Of a stretch of DNA of 64,000 nucleotides, positions 16,186-24,324 are shown one piece after another. The notes below the pieces were generated by a model that saw only the letters and a program-made list of their open reading frames with translations, was not told the DNA's origin and ran no database searches. How positions within the stretch are numbered: position 1 is the first letter of the stretch; each line of letters opens with the position of its first letter. The position numbers and the translations under genes were made by a program. The stretch is taken from assembly GCA_016875395.1 (NCBI GenBank), contig VGRF01000018.1, positions 25,018 to 89,017 of the forward strand, given 5' to 3'. This stretch comes from Deltaproteobacteria bacterium. GTDB taxonomy: Bacteria > Myxococcota_A > UBA9160 > UBA6930.

Positions 16186-18786
16186 TTACCCAGAGGCCAA
16201 TTCCGCTGCCAGACGAGCGCGCAGGCCCGCGAGCTCGCCGAACGCCGGGCCGCGCCCATACGCGGCCTCGCGCGCGTCGCTCTTCACACGCGCGAGCACA
16301 CCGCGCTGCGCCATCAGCTCGAGCGCGTTGCCGAACGTGACGGGGTTCCAGCCTTCTGGCCGCCGCACCTCGCCGAGTAGCTGCGCGCGCGAGTGATAGG
16401 TCTCGCTCGCTTTCTCGAGGGCCTTCGCGGTGAGGGGCTCCGTCACGTTCTCGAATGTGCAGAAGGCGACGTAATAAGCCTCGAGCACGCTGCGCGTCTG
16501 CTCCGCGAGGAACGTGAGCAGCGAGCGGCCGGTCTCGCTCACGCGCAGGGGGCCGCCTTCGCGCTCGACCACCGCGTCCTGCAGGAACGCGGCGAGGAAC
16601 TCGCCGAACTGCTGCTGCTGAATCTCCGCGCGCGGCGCGAACCACTCGACGTCCAGCAGCTCGAGCCAGAACGAGACCTCCGCGCGCAGCTCCGCCTCGG
16701 TGACGGAGCTCTCGAGCAGCCGCCGCGCGATCAGGCTCGGCGCGGCGAGCGCGTGGTAGATGCCGTTGCGGTAGACGTCGAGCGCGCGGCGCTGCGATTC
16801 GTCGAAGTAGATCAGCTCGCCGCGCAGGTCGAGCTCGCGGCGGACCATGCCGAGCCGCAGCATGAAGTCGATCGAGTCGTTGAAGCCGTTCTCGACGTCG
16901 GCTTCGAGCGCGTCGGTGAGCGTCACGTTCTGCATGCGCAAGAGCGCGACGATCTGCGTCATGCGCGCCGCGAGCTGCCTGCGAAAGAGCCCGCGGTGCG
17001 GCTCGCCGAGCAGCGCGGCCGCAGCCACGTTCGTCGCGGTCGCCACCATGCCACAGTTGATGCGCTCGACCAGCTCGCGCCCGAGCCCCTCGACGATCGC
17101 GCGCCGCTCGGGCTCCACCTCGTCGCCGCGCTTCCACAGCTCGCCGCGGCCCGCGAGCACCTCCGCGAGCGAGACGGGCTCCGCGAAGTTCACGTGCACG
17201 CTGCCGAAGTTGCGCTTCAGCACGCTGCGCGCGCGCACGAGCCCGGCCATCGACTCCTGCTGCTTCGCGCCGCCCTCGAGCTCCGAGACCATCGCGCCCT
17301 CTTCGACGAGGCGTTCGTAAGAGATCGCGACGGGCACGAAGAAGAGATCGCGGCGCCCGCTGTCGACGAAGCCCTGCACGTTCCACGCGAGCATGCCCAT
17401 GCGCGGCGCGAGCGTCTTGCCCGTGCGCGAGCGGCCGCCCTCGATGAAGAACTCTTGCGTGAAGCCCTCGCGCACGAGGTGCATCACGTAGGCGCGGAAC
17501 ACGGCCTTGTAGACGGGGTCGCTGAAATCGCGGCGCAGGAAGAACGCGCCGGCGCGGCGGAACAGGAAGCCGAACGGGCCGAAACCCATGTTCTCGCGCG
17601 CCGCGATGTGGGGCGGCACGACGTAGTTGTTATAGAAAAACCAGGAGAGGATCAGAAAGTCGAAGTACGAGCGGTGGCTCGGCACGAGCACCACCGGATG
17701 CCGACGCGCGTGATCGGCCACGCGCTCGAGCCCGCGCGTCTCGATGCGCGTGAAGAGGCGCCCGAAGATCCACGACACGAGCGCCGCGAGCGCCGCGATC
17801 ACGGTGGAGGACATGTTCGCGGCGATCTCGGCGAAGGCGCGCTCCGCCTCCGCGCGCGCCGCCTCGCGCGAGCTGCCGCTCTGCGCGCGCGCCTCGATGG
17901 CTTCCTGCACGCCGGGGTCGGAGAGCACCGCTTCCTGCACCTTGTGCCGCGGCCTCAGCACCGGCCCCTCGGCCACGCGCTCCTCGGCGGAGACGAACTG
18001 CAGCATCTTGCGCCGCAGCCGCCGCACCTGCGCGTCGCGCGTGCCGCCCTCGTGGGCGAGGAACGACGCGACGTCGACCGGATCGCCCGTCTTGATCGAG
18101 AGCTCGCGGTACGTGAGCAGGAACGACGTGATCTTCGCGAGATCGCCGGGCCTCGCAGAGGCGCCGCGATAGAGGTTCAAGAAGCGCCGTTCCGCCCGCG
18201 GACCTTTGCTCCAGAAGAGCGCGAGCGGCACGACGTGCACGGGCTTGCCCTCGGCCGCGAGATCGGCGAGCTCGTCGATCAGCTCGAGCTCGCGGTGCGC
18301 CCGCTCGATCGCTTCCTGCGGGCTCCGCAAGAGCGCCGCGAGGCGCGCGGTGCGCAGGAACAGAAAGCTCGACTCGCCCGCCGCGACGACGCGCCGCAAG
18401 TCCTCCCGCCCGCGCTTCACCGGGTCGGCGCCGCGCCAACCGCGCAGCGCCCGTAACAGGAACGCGGGCACCGAGCGCCACCACGGGCGGTAGTACCAGT
18501 ACGCGATGCCGTTGGCGTACGAGGAGAGGCGGAGTCCCTCGCGCGCGAACAGCGTGTTGAACAGGAAGTAGTCGAGGCGGCTCGCGTACCGCATCACGTA
18601 CACGACCGCGCCCTTCGCCTCCGCATCGCGCAGCTTCGCGACCGTCTCGTCGTCGATGTCGAGATGAGCGAAGAAGCGCCGCGCGAACCAACGGAACAGG
18701 ATCTGGAAGCGCGGCGTCATCGCCGTCGCGGGATCGAGCACGCTCGGATTCGCCGCGCGAACGCGGGGCAGCTCGGCGTTCGTCAT
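16186..18786 (-). CDS. plsB: Glycerol-3-phosphate 1-O-acyltransferase, PlsB type
   Basis: Membrane-associated enzyme that acylates glycerol-3-phosphate at sn-1, the first phospholipid step. 866 residues, close to the usual PlsB length (about 800). Acyltransferase motifs in order: VPSHRSYFDFLI (HX4D), then GAFFLRRDF, then FFIEGGRSRTGK, then a proline-containing VPVAISYERLVEEG. An N-terminal domain of about 390 residues and a C-terminal helical domain flank the catalytic core, as in PlsB. The start MTNAELPRV at 18786 is chosen because the upstream in-frame sequence is repeat-derived. The presence of PlsB in addition to any PlsX/Y route suggests use of acyl-CoA or acyl-ACP donors. Confidence 0.93.
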   Translation of the reverse strand: MTNAELPRVRAANPSVLDPATAMTPRFQILFRWFARRFFAHLDIDDETVAKLRDAEAKGAVVYVMRYASRLDYFLFNTLFAREGLRLSSYANGIAYWYYRPWWRSVPAFLLRALRGWRGADPVKRGREDLRRVVAAGESSFLFLRTARLAALLRSPQEAIERAHRELELIDELADLAAEGKPVHVVPLALFWSKGPRAERRFLNLYRGASARPGDLAKITSFLLTYRELSIKTGDPVDVASFLAHEGGTRDAQVRRLRRKMLQFVSAEERVAEGPVLRPRHKVQEAVLSDPGVQEAIEARAQSGSSREAARAEAERAFAEIAANMSSTVIAALAALVSWIFGRLFTRIETRGLERVADHARRHPVVLVPSHRSYFDFLILSWFFYNNYVVPPHIAARENMGFGPFGFLFRRAGAFFLRRDFSDPVYKAVFRAYVMHLVREGFTQEFFIEGGRSRTGKTLAPRMGMLAWNVQGFVDSGRRDLFFVPVAISYERLVEEGAMVSELEGGAKQQESMAGLVRARSVLKRNFGSVHVNFAEPVSLAEVLAGRGELWKRGDEVEPERRAIVEGLGRELVERINCGMVATATNVAAAALLGEPHRGLFRRQLAARMTQIVALLRMQNVTLTDALEADVENGFNDSIDFMLRLGMVRRELDLRGELIYFDESQRRALDVYRNGIYHALAAPSLIARRLLESSVTEAELRAEVSFWLELLDVEWFAPRAEIQQQQFGEFLAAFLQDAVVEREGGPLRVSETGRSLLTFLAEQTRSVLEAYYVAFCTFENVTEPLTAKALEKASETYHSRAQLLGEVRRPEGWNPVTFGNALELMAQRGVLARVKSDAREAAYGRGPAFGELAGLRARLAAELASG

Positions 18787-18885
18787 GGCGCGAAGGGTTA
18801 GCCCCGGGCAAGAGCCCGCGCCGCAGCGCGCGTCACCAACGGCCGAGCGCACGATCACGCCGACGCTCACCGCGCTGTCAGGACG

Positions 18886-18995
18886 ACCTCGAAGTCGGAC
18901 GCTCCTGCGAAGCAGGTCGGCCGAGGCAGCAAGCGGAGCGCGCAGCGAGGCGGAGTCCGCGGAGCCGAGCGAAGTCAACAAGGAACGGCGCCGAC
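18886..18995 (+). repeat. Long form of the dispersed hairpin repeat, single arm
   Basis: About 105 bp matching each arm of the 298-bp palindrome at 62903-63200. In order: GACCTCGAAGTCGGACGCTC; a segment containing GTCGGCCGAGGC; GGAGCGCGCAGCGAGGC; a stem-loop; then GAGCGAAGTCAACAAGG. Here only one arm is present. Lies between divergent ends of plsB (start) and the SDR gene (end). Confidence 0.7.
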
Positions 18996-19041
18996 GCGCC
19001 CTCGATGCGGGAGACGAGTCCCACCTCGGCGCGCGTCGGCG

Positions 19042-19072
19042 CGGGTTGATCGCGCCTCGCGCGATCAACCCG
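19042..19072 (-). terminator. 14-bp hairpin overlapping the SDR stop codon
   Basis: Arms 19042-19055 and 19059-19072 are perfect inverted repeats with a 3-nt loop, and the SDR stop codon lies in one arm. No T-run follows, so intrinsic termination would be weak; it may instead protect the 3' end. Confidence 0.55.
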
Positions 19073-19925
19073 GCAGCATGATGTCCTTGATGCGCGCCGC
19101 GACTTCCTCGGCGCTCCACAGGCCGCCGTTGTCGGTCTTGTTCACGCCGGGCGCCGTCACCATGCGCATCTCCGCAATGCGTCCGCCGCCCACGAGGAAC
19201 GTCTTGTCGGTGAGGTCGGCCGCGAGGTCGCTGGCGAGGAACACCACGAGCGGCGAGACGAGCTTCGGATTCATCTTCTCCTGCATCGACGGATCCTGGA
19301 AGCCCGCGAGGTCACCGGTCAGACGCGTGTGCGCGATCGGCGCGAGCGCGTAGGCGCGAATGCGGTTCTTCTTGCCCTCGATCGCGACGCAGCGCGTGAA
19401 GCCCCAAATGCCGGCCTTCGCGGCTCCGTAGTTCGACTGCCCGAAGTTGCCGTTCAGGCCGCTCGTCGACGAGGTGTTGATGATCACGCCGCCCTGCCCG
19501 CGCTCCTTCATGTGCGTGAAGGCGGGCCGCGTGACGCAGTACGTCCCCTTGAGGTGGACCTGGTTCACGATGTCCCACATGTCTTCCGTGGTGTTCGTGA
19601 GCGACTTGTCGCGCAGGATGCCCGCGTTGTTCACGCAGATGTCGAGCTTCCCGAACGCGTCGATGGCCGCCTTCACGATGCGCTCGCCGCCCTCGACCGT
19701 CGCGACGCTGTCGTACTGCGCCACCGCCTGGCCGCCAGCCGCCTTGATCTCCGCGACGACTTGATCCGCCATCGAGTGACCGCCGCTGCCGCTGCCGTCG
19801 CGCGCGCCGCCGAGATCGTTCACGACCACCTTCGCGCCCTCGCGCGCCATGGCGAGCGCATGCTCGCGACCGAGACCACCACCCGCGCCCGTCACGAGCG
19901 CGACCTTGCCATCGAGAAGACCCAT
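19065..19925 (-). CDS. SDR family oxidoreductase, multifunctional beta-oxidation type
   Basis: NAD(P)-dependent short-chain dehydrogenase, 286 residues. Motifs: VTGAGGGLGREHALAMAREG (TGxxxGxG), NNAGILRDKS (NNAG), and the active-site Ser and Tyr-x3-Lys in SNYGAAKAG. The pattern GLLDGKVALVTGAGGGLGRE with GILRD and the C-terminal PLVVFLASD is typical of the peroxisomal-type 3-hydroxyacyl-CoA dehydrogenase domain (FOX2/HSD17B4-like). A fatty-acid or steroid hydroxyacyl-CoA substrate is therefore likely but not proven. The start MGLLDGKVAL at 19925 is preferred over a longer, low-complexity reading. Confidence 0.88.
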   Translation of the reverse strand: MGLLDGKVALVTGAGGGLGREHALAMAREGAKVVVNDLGGARDGSGSGGHSMADQVVAEIKAAGGQAVAQYDSVATVEGGERIVKAAIDAFGKLDICVNNAGILRDKSLTNTTEDMWDIVNQVHLKGTYCVTRPAFTHMKERGQGGVIINTSSTSGLNGNFGQSNYGAAKAGIWGFTRCVAIEGKKNRIRAYALAPIAHTRLTGDLAGFQDPSMQEKMNPKLVSPLVVFLASDLAADLTDKTFLVGGGRIAEMRMVTAPGVNKTDNGGLWSAEEVAARIKDIMLPG

Positions 19926-20179
19926 CGAATTGACTCCAACGAGAGTTAGGGGTTGCGAAAGGCGAAGCACGCTAGCAGCGACGGGCACCCGAGTCGTCGT
20001 CGCGATGTGCCCCGCCGCTGCTGGGTGGCGCGGCGGCTGCGCGGGATGGCTCGCTGCGGGCCTGCCGGTCGAGGCCGCCCGCACGTCTGGCGTCGTGGCG
20101 CGACGGCCTCTACGCGGTGCCCGTGCGAGCGCTCTGGGAATCCTGAGCACCGCCGCTTCGGCGGCGCGGGAACGTCTTG

Positions 20180-20599
20180 TTACGTGCGCGCCCGTTTGCG
20201 TGAACGGCTGCGGGCTTGGCGCCGACTAGGTGTCACGGCGGCGCGCTTGGAACCCTCCGGGAGTCCGATGCGATCGTCGGTTGCGCTCGCGGTCCCCGCG
20301 AACCCCGCGACGCGCACTTCCGCCTTCGGGAAGCGAGCGACCAGCTCGAGCGTGCCGCCCAGCGCGCGGACGTAGGCGGCGAGGTTGCTGAGCAGTACGT
20401 CCTCGCGCTGCTCGAGCTGCGAGATCGCGCCCTGCGTCACTTCCATCAGCTCGGCGACCTCGCTTTGCGTCAGCCCCGACACCTCCTGCCGTAGCTCCGC
20501 GAGCCGCATTGCGCGCAAGCTCGCGCGCACGCGGTTGCGCACCCGCGCGCGCGCCGCCGCGCTCATGCGGTCGCGCAGTTCCTTGAACGGACGTGCCAT
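20180..20599 (-). CDS. higA: HigA-like antitoxin / XRE transcription regulator
   Basis: Protein of 139 residues with a helix-turn-helix at about 43-65 (LTQSEVAELMEVTQGAISQL), then QREDVLLSNLAAYVRALGGTL, the usual HigA/XRE arrangement. It normally neutralises its cognate RelE-fold toxin and represses the operon. Basic C-terminal tail (RRQARSRSRKRART). The toxin gene lies 12 bp upstream in the toxin-first order typical of higBA, but it is frameshifted. The stop codon TAA is embedded in a TAACAA motif. Confidence 0.82.
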   Translation of the reverse strand: MARPFKELRDRMSAAARARVRNRVRASLRAMRLAELRQEVSGLTQSEVAELMEVTQGAISQLEQREDVLLSNLAAYVRALGGTLELVARFPKAEVRVAGFAGTASATDDRIGLPEGSKRAAVTPSRRQARSRSRKRART

Positions 20600-20611
20600 C
20601 GCTTTCTCCTT

Positions 20612-20970
20612 TCAGATCAATCGTTCGCGCCGCAGCTGCGCGAGGTGCTCGTCGTAGAGCCGGTCCGCGACCGGCGTCAGCCGCTCGTAGAACCGCTCAT
20701 CCCCCGTCTTGTCGCCCGCGATCAACAGAATGGCCGCGCGCCGCGGATCGAACGCGTAGAAGATCCGTATCGGCCGGCCACGGTGCTGCACGCGAAGCTC
20801 CCGCATGTGCGGATGCCTCGAGCCGCGATCCCGGAACTGAACGGAAACCCGAGCCGCGCTCCGCGGGCCGCCAGCAACTCGACCACGTGCGCCACGCTCT
20901 CCTGTTCCGCCTCGCTCAGCGCCTCCCACCACCGCCCGAACTCGTCCGTGTACTCAACCTGCACCACCAC
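20612..20970 (-). pseudogene. higB: Frameshifted RelE/HigB-family toxin
   Basis: Two adjacent reading frames together make one RelE/HigB-like toxin of about 119 residues. The N-terminal part (from ATG 20970) reads VEYTDEFGRWWEALSEAEQE and runs to GFPFSSGI. The C-terminal part continues one frame over as GSRHPHMRELRVQHRGRPIR, then FYAFDPRRAAILLIAGDKTG and ERFYERLTPVADRLYDEHL. The shift is near 20822-20829, where one base appears to be missing. As written the toxin is truncated before the basic catalytic region. Either a genuine inactivation or a sequencing indel. Confidence 0.8.
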
Positions 20971-21482
20971 TCAGCCACCGCGGGACCGGGGCGAGCCGCA
21001 GATTAGCTTCGACTAATCCCTCGCCAATGTGAACCGCGGTTCACTTCACCCGTCCCACGCACCCCCGCACACCTCGCTGCGCCCTACATCTCAAAGCCAC
21101 GACGCACGGGCGCCCCTCGAGCCCGCCCTCACCAACCGCCTTTCACGCGCCGCGCAGAAGGGATCGAAGCCCCGCCGCTCAGCCGAGGCAGCGCCCAAAA
21201 CCGCCCCCTCATCTCCAAAACAACCCCCCATGCGAAGCCGCAAAGCGGCGAGCCCTCGATCCCTCGATCGAGCGCCCACCTCCGCCCCACACCACGCAAG
21301 GACGAGCGTGCGCGCGAAGCGCGAAGCGGCGGGGCCTCGATGGCCCCGCCGCTTCGCCCGTCTCCCAAGCCTCGATGCGCAGAGCCCGTCCCGGACCGCG
21401 TGAGCCGAGCCGCAGTGCAGGCAACCCAGCCCCGCACGAGATCTTCCCTCGCTCCCCCGCGCCAATAACAACTCCGCGCGGG
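20971..21482. other. 512-bp intergenic stretch with no gene seen
   Basis: Between the higBA start and the end of the GNAT gene I see no credible coding sequence: reading frames lack domain-like composition and a good ribosome-binding site. The stretch contains a strong hairpin (21322-21356), a small GCCGC-AAA-GCGGC stem-loop (21237-21249) and a TAACAA motif at 21466. A higBA promoter is expected near 20980-21030. Confidence 0.5.
21322..21356. terminator. 15-bp perfect hairpin, possible bidirectional terminator
   Basis: The arms 21322-21336 and 21342-21356 are perfect inverted repeats around a 5-nt loop (TCGAT). It lies about 125 bp past the stop of the GNAT gene read leftward. No U-tract follows, so it may be a processing or repeat hairpin rather than a true terminator. 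Confidence 0.4.
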
Positions 21483-22325
21483 CTACCCGAACAGCACCGT
21501 CCGCAGTCGCGCGAACCTCACGAACCCGAGCTGCTCATACAGCGCGATCGCCGCCGCATTCCCGTCCACCACCGCCAGCTGCACATGCTCCGCCCCCGCC
21601 GCGAACGCGCGCCGGCAGATCTCCGCCACGCCCACGCGCGCCAGCCCGCGCCGCCGGAACGACGGCCACGTGTACACGCCCTGAACGAGCCACCCCCGCG
21701 CACATTGCACATCCGCATACCCGACGAACCCGACGCGCCCGCGCTCCTCCGCCACCACGGCCTGCTTCACGCGCCCCGCCACCCAGCGCCGAAACCCGCC
21801 CGGATCCGACTCGGTCGGGTCCGGCCGATCCTCCTCCAACAAGCTCGCCCGCGAAGCCTCGATCAATGCGGGCAGATCCTCCGTCTCCGCACTCCGCACG
21901 ATCACGTCGCGCGGCGCCTGCGGCAGCTTCGCGCCGGAAGCATCGAGCGCGAACGCGTGCTCGATGCGGTCCAGCAGAATCTGGCGCCCGTGATTCTCGA
22001 GCCACTCATAGAGCGGCGTCACCACCTGCTCGGTGCTCTTCACCAGCCCGTTCGCCACCGCCCCGAGATGCGGGAAGAACGCCGCGAGCGCCGCGGGCTC
22101 CGCGGTCGCATCCAGCACGAGCGACGGATGCACGCTCGCGACCCCGATCAGCGCCTCGTCACGAAACGCCCCTAACAGCTCGCTGCGCGCGCCCCCCGGC
22201 GTTTGCTCGGTCATGCGCAGCGCGAGATCGATCAGGTAGAGATTCAAGCGCGCGGCGCGCTCGAGGCGCGCAAGTACCTCGGGCTGATCGCGCGCAGTCA
22301 GCGGGCGCACGCGCACCCGACTCAT
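21483..22325 (-). CDS. GNAT family N-acetyltransferase with N-terminal DUF4081-like domain
   Basis: Cytosolic protein of 280 residues. The N-terminal half (about 1-135: LNLYLIDLALRM, GVASVHPSLVLDA) looks like the DUF4081 region often fused to GNAT domains. The C-terminal half (about 140-280) is a GNAT fold with the acetyl-CoA loop PSFRRRGLARVGVAEICRRA (R/QxxGxG/A) and VVDGNAAAIALYEQLGFV, the standard motif B. The target molecule is unknown. Two bases separate it from the upstream biotinyl carrier gene, so co-transcription is likely. Confidence 0.87.
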   Translation of the reverse strand: MSRVRVRPLTARDQPEVLARLERAARLNLYLIDLALRMTEQTPGGARSELLGAFRDEALIGVASVHPSLVLDATAEPAALAAFFPHLGAVANGLVKSTEQVVTPLYEWLENHGRQILLDRIEHAFALDASGAKLPQAPRDVIVRSAETEDLPALIEASRASLLEEDRPDPTESDPGGFRRWVAGRVKQAVVAEERGRVGFVGYADVQCARGWLVQGVYTWPSFRRRGLARVGVAEICRRAFAAGAEHVQLAVVDGNAAAIALYEQLGFVRFARLRTVLFG

Positions 22326-22327
22326 CG

Positions 22328-22543
22328 CTACTCGATCACGGCCAGAACGGCGCCCTCTTCGACGTTCTGCCCTTCGCGCACGCGCAGCTCTACGAGCCGC
22401 CCGCTGCACGGCGCCTCGACCGGAATCTCCATCTTCATCGACTCGAGAATCAGGATCACGTCCTCGGGCGCGAGCAAGTCGCCGACCTTCTTCTCGACCT
22501 TCCACACATTCCCGGTCACCTGCGCTTCCACCTGCGTCGGCAT
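22328..22543 (-). CDS. Small biotinyl/lipoyl carrier domain protein (BCCP-like)
   Basis: A free-standing biotinyl carrier domain of 71 residues. The biotinylation motif is ILESMKMEIPVEAP (ESMKM, Lys is the attachment site), followed by the second half-barrel SGRLVELRVREGQNVEEGAV. It would carry carboxybiotin between a biotin carboxylase and a carboxyltransferase of an acyl-CoA carboxylase, but no such genes are in the window. Start MPTQVEAQVTG at 22543. Co-oriented with the GNAT gene immediately downstream. Confidence 0.88.
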   Translation of the reverse strand: MPTQVEAQVTGNVWKVEKKVGDLLAPEDVILILESMKMEIPVEAPCSGRLVELRVREGQNVEEGAVLAVIE

Positions 22544-22583
22544 CTCGCCCTCATCTCGTTGATTCGCGGCGCACGTTAACCAC

Positions 22584-22632
22584 GCCGCAAGCGAAGCGCG
22601 CAGCGAGGCGAAGCCGAGCGAAGCACAACAAG
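22584..22632 (+). repeat. Dispersed hairpin repeat, copy upstream of ffh
   Basis: Contains CAAGCGAAGCGCGCAGC, the stem GGC-GAA-GCC, and the right flank GAGCGAAG followed by CACAACAAG. Located between the divergent BCCP and ffh genes, 63 bp upstream of the ffh start. Confidence 0.7.
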
Positions 22633-22694
22633 TAGTCGACGCGCTCGATTGCCTCCTTATCTTCCGCCGACTTTTCGCCGGGAGCTGCGACTTC

Positions 22695-24242
22695 ATGCTC
22701 GAAACGCTGACGCAAGGCTTCAAGAGCGCGCGCGAGCGCCTGGCCGGCGTGCGCGAGCTGTCGGACGCGAACGTCGACGAAGCGCTGCAAGCGGTGCGCG
22801 CGTCGCTGCTCGAGGCCGACGTCGACTTCGCAGTCGTGAAGGACTTCCTGGCGCGCGTGAAGACGCGCTGTGTCGGTGAGAAGGTCGAGACGCGGGTGAA
22901 GACCGCGGACGGGCGCGTGCTGAACGTGACGCCGGGACAGCACTTCATCGCCGCGTGCGAGCAAGAGCTCGTCGCACTGATGGGCCCGGTGGACCCGACC
23001 CTGGCGCGCGATGCGAGCGGCACGACTTCGATCCTGCTGCTCGGTCTGCAGGGCGTGGGCAAGACCACGGTCGCGGCGAAGATCGCGCGGCATCTCGCGA
23101 AGCAGGGCAAGAAGCCGCTGCTCGTCGCGGCCGACGTGTACCGGCCCGCGGCTGCGGAGCAGCTCGCGCAGCTCGGCGCCGCGATCGGCGTGCCGGTGCA
23201 TCGCGTCGAGGGCAGCACCGATGCGGTCGCGATCTGCCGCGCGGCGCACGAGCGCGCGCGCGCCGAGGGCCGCGGCGCGATCGTCTACGACACCGCGGGC
23301 CGCCTCGCGATCGACGACGAGCTGATGCGCGAGCTCGAAGCCATCGACGCCGCCGTCGCGCCTGCGAATCGCATCCTCGTGTGCGACGCGCTGATGGGCC
23401 GCGATGCGGTGAACGTGGCCGAGGCGTTCGCGGCGCGGCTCGCGCTCGACGGCCTCGTGCTCACGAAGCTCGACGGCGACGCGCGCGGCGGCGCGGCGCT
23501 CGCGGTGAAGGCGAAGACCGGCGTCCCGATCAAGCTCTTGGGGACCGGCGAGACCACCGATCGCCTCGAAGAGTTCCGGCCCGAAGGCCTCGCCTCGCGC
23601 ATCCTCGGCATGGGCGACGTCGTCGGACTTGTTAAGGACTTCGAGGAGGTCGTCGACGCGAAGCAGGCCGAAGCCGACGCAGCGCGCATGCTGAAGGGCC
23701 AGTTCGGCATGGACGACCTGCTCGCCCAGCTGCGCATGATCCAGAAGATGGGCCCGCTGAAGGACGTGCTCGGCAAGCTCCCGATGTTCGGCGAGCTCGC
23801 GGATCAGGTGGACGAGCGCGAGCTCGTGAAGACGCAGGCGATGATCCAGTCGATGACGCGCGCCGAGCGCGCGAAGCCGGAGCTGATCGACGACAGCCGC
23901 GCGCGCCGCATCGCGAAGGGCTCGGGCCGCGAGAAGCACGAAGTCAGCGAGCTCGTGAAGCGCTTCCGCCAGATGCGCGAGATGATGGGCATGCTCGGCG
24001 GCGCGATGGGCGGCGCCGGCGGCGGCCTGCTCTCGAAGATTCCGGGCCTCGGCAAGCTCGCCGGCGGCGGGATGCCGGGCTTGCCGGGGATGGGCGGCAT
24101 GCCGGCGGGCTTCGACCCGATGGCGATGATGGGCGCCATGGGAAATCGCCAGATGCGCCGGCAGGCGAAGGCGATGGACAAGTCGGCGGCAAAGAAGAAG
24201 CGCAAGCAGGAAAAGCTGGCGCGGAAGAAAGGCCGCAGGTGA
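22695..24242 (+). CDS. ffh: Signal recognition particle GTPase Ffh
   Basis: SRP54 homologue that binds signal peptides and 4.5S RNA and targets ribosomes to FtsY; 515 residues, slightly long. The N domain occupies about 1-85. G-domain motifs: GLQGVGKTT (G1, about 114-122), DVYRPAA, DTAGRLAID (G3) and TKLDGDARGGAAL (G4/G5). The M domain starts near residue 320 (DLLAQLRMIQKMGPL) and has the SKGSGR-like RIAKGSGR RNA-binding motif. The C-terminal tail is unusually Gly/Met-rich (repeated GGM/GLPGM) and ends in a lysine-rich stretch. Start MLETLTQGF. Preceded by a dispersed repeat. Confidence 0.96.
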   Translation: MLETLTQGFKSARERLAGVRELSDANVDEALQAVRASLLEADVDFAVVKDFLARVKTRCVGEKVETRVKTADGRVLNVTPGQHFIAACEQELVALMGPVDPTLARDASGTTSILLLGLQGVGKTTVAAKIARHLAKQGKKPLLVAADVYRPAAAEQLAQLGAAIGVPVHRVEGSTDAVAICRAAHERARAEGRGAIVYDTAGRLAIDDELMRELEAIDAAVAPANRILVCDALMGRDAVNVAEAFAARLALDGLVLTKLDGDARGGAALAVKAKTGVPIKLLGTGETTDRLEEFRPEGLASRILGMGDVVGLVKDFEEVVDAKQAEADAARMLKGQFGMDDLLAQLRMIQKMGPLKDVLGKLPMFGELADQVDERELVKTQAMIQSMTRAERAKPELIDDSRARRIAKGSGREKHEVSELVKRFRQMREMMGMLGGAMGGAGGGLLSKIPGLGKLAGGGMPGLPGMGGMPAGFDPMAMMGAMGNRQMRRQAKAMDKSAAKKKRKQEKLARKKGRR

Positions 24243-24324
24243 GCGCAATCACCCCGCGACCGAGTAATGAGGCCGGGGTTTGCGTCCGATAGAGATGGGA
24301 TCGCGCAGCCGTGGGTGGGGGGAC

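Noticed and set aside
21091..21471. A 126-residue reading frame on the - strand between higBA and the GNAT gene
   Set aside because: Composition is dominated by Arg/Gly/Ala with no motif, poor start context and overlap with a strong hairpin.
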